Shown here: positions 13,696 to 17,086 of the stretch, one piece after another
Layout: the number at the start of each line of letters is the position of its first letter
Numbering within the stretch: position 1 is the stretch's first letter
From: an uncultured Dialister sp.
GTDB lineage: Bacteria > Bacillota > Negativicutes > Veillonellales > Dialisteraceae
DNA: 17,086 nt
NCBI GenBank assembly: GCA_900547785.1
Contig: URIB01000022.1
Span: forward strand, 1 to 17,086
Direction: 5' to 3'
Notes under the pieces: generated by a model
Told to the model about the DNA's origin: nothing
The model's input: only the letters and a program-made list of their open reading frames with translations
The model's database searches: none
Made by a program: the position numbers and the translations under genes

Positions 13696-14063
13696 AATTT
13701 TTCCGGAATAATTTCAATCCAATAATTGTCGGGATCGCTGATGAAATAAATGCCCATCACCGGATTTTCATAGCAGATACAGCCCATTTCCTTATGCTTG
13801 GCATGCGCTTTTTCAAAATCATCGGTCACAAAAGCAAGATGAAACTCATTTTCTCCCAAATTATACGGTTCTTTTCTGTCCCGCAGCCATGTGAGTTCCA
13901 ACGTATGCTCCGTTTTCCCGTCACCGAGATAAACCAGTATAAAAGAACCGTCGTCCGCTTTTTTCTCACGGACCGCATGAAGCCCCAGTGCCTTTTCATA
14001 AAAAGAAATGCTTTTCTGTAAATCCAACACATTGAAATTATTATGATTGAATGTAAATTGCAT
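13692..14063 (-). CDS. VOC-family glyoxalase I-like protein
   Basis: A 123-residue protein of the vicinal-oxygen-chelate superfamily, close to lactoylglutathione lyase. The four predicted metal ligands are all in place: His7 (FNHNNFNV), Glu56 (TLELTW), His75 (EFHLAF) and Glu117 (YWIEIIP), spaced as in GloA (5, 56, 74, 122). The paired beta-alpha-beta-beta-beta modules are visible, with SISFYEKALGLHAV and YFISDPDNYWIEI. It probably disposes of methylglyoxal conjugated to a thiol, but many VOC proteins with this ligand set act on other substrates. The start ATG 14063 follows GAGGTGA, and an extended -10 promoter lies at 14098. It is the first gene of the operon with tcdA, overlapping by four bases. 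Confidence 0.88.
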   Translation of the reverse strand: MQFTFNHNNFNVLDLQKSISFYEKALGLHAVREKKADDGSFILVYLGDGKTEHTLELTWLRDRKEPYNLGENEFHLAFVTDDFEKAHAKHKEMGCICYENPVMGIYFISDPDNYWIEIIPEKL

Positions 14064-14097
14064 AAGTCACCTCTATATCGAAAATGTTCACAATTAA

Positions 14098-14106
14098 AGT
14101 ATAGCA
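14098..14106 (-). promoter_or_regulatory. Extended -10 promoter of the VOC-tcdA operon
   Basis: The minus strand reads TGC then TATACT, five of six core matches plus the TGn extension. The hexamer 17 bases upstream (TTTATT) is a weak -35. Predicted leader of about 28 bases to the ATG at 14063. Confidence 0.55.
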
Positions 14107-14200
14107 AATTCCCACGCCGGAATAAAGAATCGGCGGTCAGGCTTTTATGCCAAACTGCTCCGGATACCTCGTTCGCTTGTCATTATTTAATTTTTATTTC

Positions 14201-14232
14201 CCTAAAATAAAAGCCACCCGTATAACGAGTGG
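14201..14232 (-). terminator. Terminator of the adhesin gene
   Basis: On the minus strand a seven-base-pair stem (14232-14226 with 14220-14214, one G-U), a five-base loop and then CTTTTATTTT. It lies 34 bases after the adhesin stop codon at 14267. Confidence 0.82.
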
Positions 14233-14266
14233 TTTCTATTTGAAATGCTACCGTATCCTGAGCCGG

Positions 14267-17014
14267 TTATTTGGTGATGTGTGAGCCGTAGACATCACGA
14301 TAATCATTTTTCTCCGCATTGTCTTTATCGTTGATGCGGACACGTTCTACCTTATGGCGGTCGTTATCCTTGCCGGAGATGCGGTCGACACGGAACCGGT
14401 CAATATTTTGTACCTTCACCAGTTCAGATCCGAATTCATCTACAGAACGAACCATGGCGCCGTCAGAAGGTGCTCCGTTCTGCAACGCCCGGTAAATAAT
14501 GGCCGCATATTCATAGCGGGTCATCGCGCGGTCACCCTTAAATTCTCCGTCCGGGTATCCCGTCAAATATCCTCTTTCCGCCAAGAGTTTTACATATTCA
14601 TAAGCCCAATGGTTTTCAGGTACATCCGGGAACATCACAGACCCGGCAGAAGCAGTCACCCTGCCGACAGGCTTTCCTGTTTCATAAGCTTCCAGTTTTT
14701 TCGTCAGCATTTCAATCTGATGTTTCATCGCCAGCATATCTTTGGCCATAGAAACACGGGAACGGGAAATATGATTTCTCTGCCCGAATTTCCAGGAAAC
14801 ACCTGCATTGACCATGTTCTCACCGCCGCCGAAAGAGCCGCCTACGCTGAACATGGTATCTTCGTTGGGACGGTAGTACGCGCCGACAGCTGCCGCATGA
14901 GCGTCTTTATAGTTACCGTAACCCACCGCAAAATCCCACTTGTCATCAGGATCGAAATCCATCGGGTGGAGAGCGGCAAGAGCGGCGGCTCCCGCACCGA
15001 CTTTATTGACTCTTGTACCCAATTCTCCCACTCTGTTTCCCAAATTCGTAATGTTTGTTGTATTTACGCCTACCTGCTTGTCAAGTATGGTGAGGTTTTC
15101 TCCTGACGTATTGATTTCTTTGATGTAGGTTCCGTCTTTTTCAATTCTGGTTTCTTTGTAGACCGTTCCGCCGTTCACAACACCTTGATTGTCTTTTTCT
15201 ACTTTTCCGTCCGTCTTAACATTCAGCTTGTAGTTTATGCTTCCGTCTGCATTTTTATTTGTATCATCTACGGCCACGGTGTCACTTTCCACAATGGTAT
15301 TTCTTGTATCCGTGCCTGCAAAAGCGGACAAATCAACCGATCCTTTGACTTCATTTCCCGCCGTATCTTTCACACTCAAAGAAAGAGTGTTTCCCGCAAG
15401 CGTTAATCCCCGGGAAGTTTTATCTAAAACATCATTGCCGTCAGCCGCTGACGAAACGGCTTTTTTCAGCTGCGCCACGTTCACCGCATCGGTATCTTCC
15501 CATCCTGCGGCTACCCCTGTAATCTGACGCGTAACGGTTGTGCCATCACCTACGGAAACGGCCGCATCCGTCGCTTTCCAAATCGAATCTCCTTTTTCGG
15601 AAGCCTTTCCGGTGGTCGGATCATATCCTGCCACGCCTTTATCGACAGACGCTATGGAATGAGCGCCCAAAGCCACTCCGCCATCTTTGGTTACATTTGC
15701 TTCACTGCCGATGGCTACCGCATTTTTCGCACCGGTTGTTGTCCCTTTTTCCGATGAGCCGAGAATAATACTGCCGTCTGCTTGGGAAACGGTTCTTTTA
15801 TCGCCCAGCACAAGACTTCCTTTCGTATCCGTTACCGTATTTTCACTCCCGATGACCGATACATGCTGTACGTTCGTGGCTGTATTTTTATAGCCGGAAA
15901 TAAAATTATAAATGCTGACCGCATCCTCGGTGCCGTTCACTTTGTTATTGACGCCGATGATCGACGTTTTCTGCGTATAATCCGCTTTATTTCCGCCCCC
16001 GATGGCGAAAGTGGCGCCGCCGCTTTCAGAATCCGCAATGGCCGTTCTCAACTTATCGGCAAAATCTTTGGCGGAATTTCCGCTGTTTTTGGGTACACCG
16101 GTTAAACCGGTTATTGAATTTGTAATTTCATTACCTGCTCCGTAAATAAGGGTGCCGTTGGAATTAAAGGTGCGATTGGCTATACCGCTGATTGTATTGG
16201 CTATACCGGAATAATAAGATCCCTTCATGGATTCAATGCTGTTTAAGGAACCGTTAATTGTAGCTCCCAAATTCTTTACCGCATTGGAAAAGCGCCCTCC
16301 GTTATATTCACTGGATATGATATTGTAAGCACCGGTACTGGTAGTAAACGCACCGTTGCTGAAGCTGTTGGCACCGATTGTTGTCGCATAAACGCTTAGT
16401 GCATGTTTTCTTGTCGAATCACTATTTACAGTAGTATCTCCCAATTCCCCGTTATAATTATGAGAACCGATCATAGTGCTGCCGGTACGGGCAAATGTAT
16501 TATCTCCGATGGCAACACTGCCTACCACTTTAGTGGGATCAGCAGGGATTCTTGACGAAGAGAACGCCCCTCCGCTGAAAGTTGTCTGCCCGAAAGCAAA
16601 GCTGGCTTCTCCGCCGCCCGCCATATTTTCAATTTGGGCATTTTTACCAATCGCAATACTTCCGCCCTGGCTGGCGTAATTATTAATCTTCGCCCCGCTG
16701 CCGATTGCAACATCTCCCGTAGCGGCAGTTAATCCGTTCGAGTAAAGAATTTTGGCATCCTTACCGACAGCTACGTTTTCTGCATTCGGAGCAGAACTTC
16801 CTGTACCGACAGCGACACCCTTTCCCTCTCCGGCAGTATTATCCGCCGCCATGACCGCTCCATAGCCGCTACACAAAAAAGCGGCACAAAGGAGTGCCAT
16901 GCTTTGCTTGTAAGCCGCATGCCCGCCATTCTTTGTATGACTCTTTGCCAATTCCGAGGCAACCACATAACCATGCTTGATCTGACTCCAAATCACACGA
17001 TACGCCTTATTCAT
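14267..17014 (-). CDS. Trimeric autotransporter adhesin (YadA-type) with C-terminal SLH domain
   Basis: A 915-residue type Vc surface adhesin. Order of parts: extended signal peptide region (residues 1-31, MNKAYRVIWSQIKHGYVVASE), hydrophobic signal core (about 38-57, likely cleaved after MAA57); YadA-like head with many SVAIG/VAVG repeats (66-450, a less regular NTxxG-type region at 210-300), a neck TRQITGVAAGWEDTDAVNVAQLK (495-517), stalk, a coiled-coil and membrane anchor (about 648-744, ending VNAGVSWKFG). Beyond the anchor, where normal family members stop, come a coiled coil (751-778), one SLH domain (about 793-845, MFPDVPENHWAYEYVK...GYPDGEFKGDRAMTRYEYA) and a charged 70-residue tail. 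The anchor strands place this extension in the periplasm, where SLH should grip peptidoglycan. The ATG 17014 has AGGAAGGGA upstream. Probable function: adhesion or autoaggregation. Confidence 0.93.
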   Translation of the reverse strand: MNKAYRVIWSQIKHGYVVASELAKSHTKNGGHAAYKQSMALLCAAFLCSGYGAVMAADNTAGEGKGVAVGTGSSAPNAENVAVGKDAKILYSNGLTAATGDVAIGSGAKINNYASQGGSIAIGKNAQIENMAGGGEASFAFGQTTFSGGAFSSSRIPADPTKVVGSVAIGDNTFARTGSTMIGSHNYNGELGDTTVNSDSTRKHALSVYATTIGANSFSNGAFTTSTGAYNIISSEYNGGRFSNAVKNLGATINGSLNSIESMKGSYYSGIANTISGIANRTFNSNGTLIYGAGNEITNSITGLTGVPKNSGNSAKDFADKLRTAIADSESGGATFAIGGGNKADYTQKTSIIGVNNKVNGTEDAVSIYNFISGYKNTATNVQHVSVIGSENTVTDTKGSLVLGDKRTVSQADGSIILGSSEKGTTTGAKNAVAIGSEANVTKDGGVALGAHSIASVDKGVAGYDPTTGKASEKGDSIWKATDAAVSVGDGTTVTRQITGVAAGWEDTDAVNVAQLKKAVSSAADGNDVLDKTSRGLTLAGNTLSLSVKDTAGNEVKGSVDLSAFAGTDTRNTIVESDTVAVDDTNKNADGSINYKLNVKTDGKVEKDNQGVVNGGTVYKETRIEKDGTYIKEINTSGENLTILDKQVGVNTTNITNLGNRVGELGTRVNKVGAGAAALAALHPMDFDPDDKWDFAVGYGNYKDAHAAAVGAYYRPNEDTMFSVGGSFGGGENMVNAGVSWKFGQRNHISRSRVSMAKDMLAMKHQIEMLTKKLEAYETGKPVGRVTASAGSVMFPDVPENHWAYEYVKLLAERGYLTGYPDGEFKGDRAMTRYEYAAIIYRALQNGAPSDGAMVRSVDEFGSELVKVQNIDRFRVDRISGKDNDRHKVERVRINDKDNAEKNDYRDVYGSHITK

Positions 17015-17039
17015 AAAAAACGTCCCTTCCTCTCTTTAC

Positions 17040-17045
17040 AATATA
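17040..17045 (-). promoter_or_regulatory. Possible -10 element of the adhesin promoter (upstream part missing)
   Basis: The minus strand reads TATATT 25 bases before the ATG. Any -35 at 17063-17068 would touch the adapter bases at the contig end, so the promoter cannot be judged from this window. Confidence 0.25.
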
Positions 17046-17067
17046 TATTTCATTTCATTATGCTACC

Positions 17068-17086
17068 AGATCGGAAGAGCGTCGTG
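17068..17086 (+). other. Illumina TruSeq adapter sequence (not genomic)
   Basis: The last 19 bases are AGATCGGAAGAGCGTCGTG, the start of the standard Illumina adapter read through at the end of short inserts. A 19-base exact match at the very end of the contig shows untrimmed adapter carried into the assembly. True genomic sequence ends at about 17067. Confidence 0.97.

Noticed and set aside
14354..15106. 250-codon plus-strand frame opposite the adhesin 3' end
   Set aside because: Shadow of the adhesin reading frame; no independent start signal or recognisable domain.
15600..16850. Repeated GxxSVAIG-type motifs in the adhesin head as DNA repeats or CRISPR-like units
   Set aside because: The repetition is at protein level with degenerate DNA and variable spacing; there is no conserved repeat-spacer structure.

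Overview
The window looks like a contig from a diderm Firmicute of the class Negativicutes (Veillonellaceae-like, for example Dialister, Megasphaera or Veillonella relatives). Evidence: a ybxF-rpsL-rpsG-fusA-tuf ribosomal operon of Firmicute order, Shine-Dalgarno sites close to AGGAGG, and a trimeric autotransporter (which needs an outer membrane) ending in an S-layer-homology (SLH) domain, a combination expected where the outer membrane is tethered to peptidoglycan by SLH proteins. The genus cannot be fixed from sequence reading alone. The contig breaks inside tuf on the left. On the right it ends in 19 bases of Illumina adapter, so the last bases are not genomic.

Layout. 1-3457 (minus): the str operon, transcribed leftwards from a textbook sigma-A promoter at 3429-3457: L7Ae-like ybxF, rpsL (S12), rpsG (S7), fusA (EF-G) and the first 12 codons of tuf. 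rpoBC, which precede this block in Bacillus, are absent; the next gene is divergent. 3740-5055 (plus): a LOG/TIGR00730 family nucleotide phosphoribohydrolase-like gene, a possible 26-codon ORF, and a TetR-family regulator, closed by a bidirectional terminator. 5109-5318 (minus): a small unknown ORF whose 5' part seems frameshifted. 5429-6756 (minus): a solo B3/B4 (PheRS-editing-like) protein, and two bases later a DEDDh 3'-5' exonuclease. 6955-8211 (minus): NAD(P)-dependent glutamate dehydrogenase with its own terminator. 8420-11173 (minus): tandem paralogous sodium:amino-acid symporters (NSS/SLC6 family, MhsT-like length) with a clear promoter, a 106-nt structured leader and a strong terminator. 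11395-12282 (minus): RluA-family pseudouridine synthase. 12390-14063 (minus): an overlapping three-gene operon of glyoxalase-like VOC protein, TcdA (ct6A dehydratase) and a papain-like/C39-like protein of unknown role. 14267-17014 (minus): a 915-residue trimeric autotransporter adhesin.

The genes suggest an anaerobe that imports and ferments amino acids (two sodium-coupled symporters beside glutamate dehydrogenase), with otherwise housekeeping translation and tRNA/rRNA modification functions, and a surface adhesin. No insertion sequence, CRISPR array, tRNA, rRNA or phage gene was seen. The most interesting points are the adhesin architecture (ESPR, YadA head and anchor, periplasmic coiled coil, one SLH, charged tail), the diverged TM6 motif between the two transporters and the RNA leader above them, the uncharacterised cysteine-protease-like protein coupled to tcdA, a stem-loop in the ybxF-rpsL spacer, and the adapter contamination.
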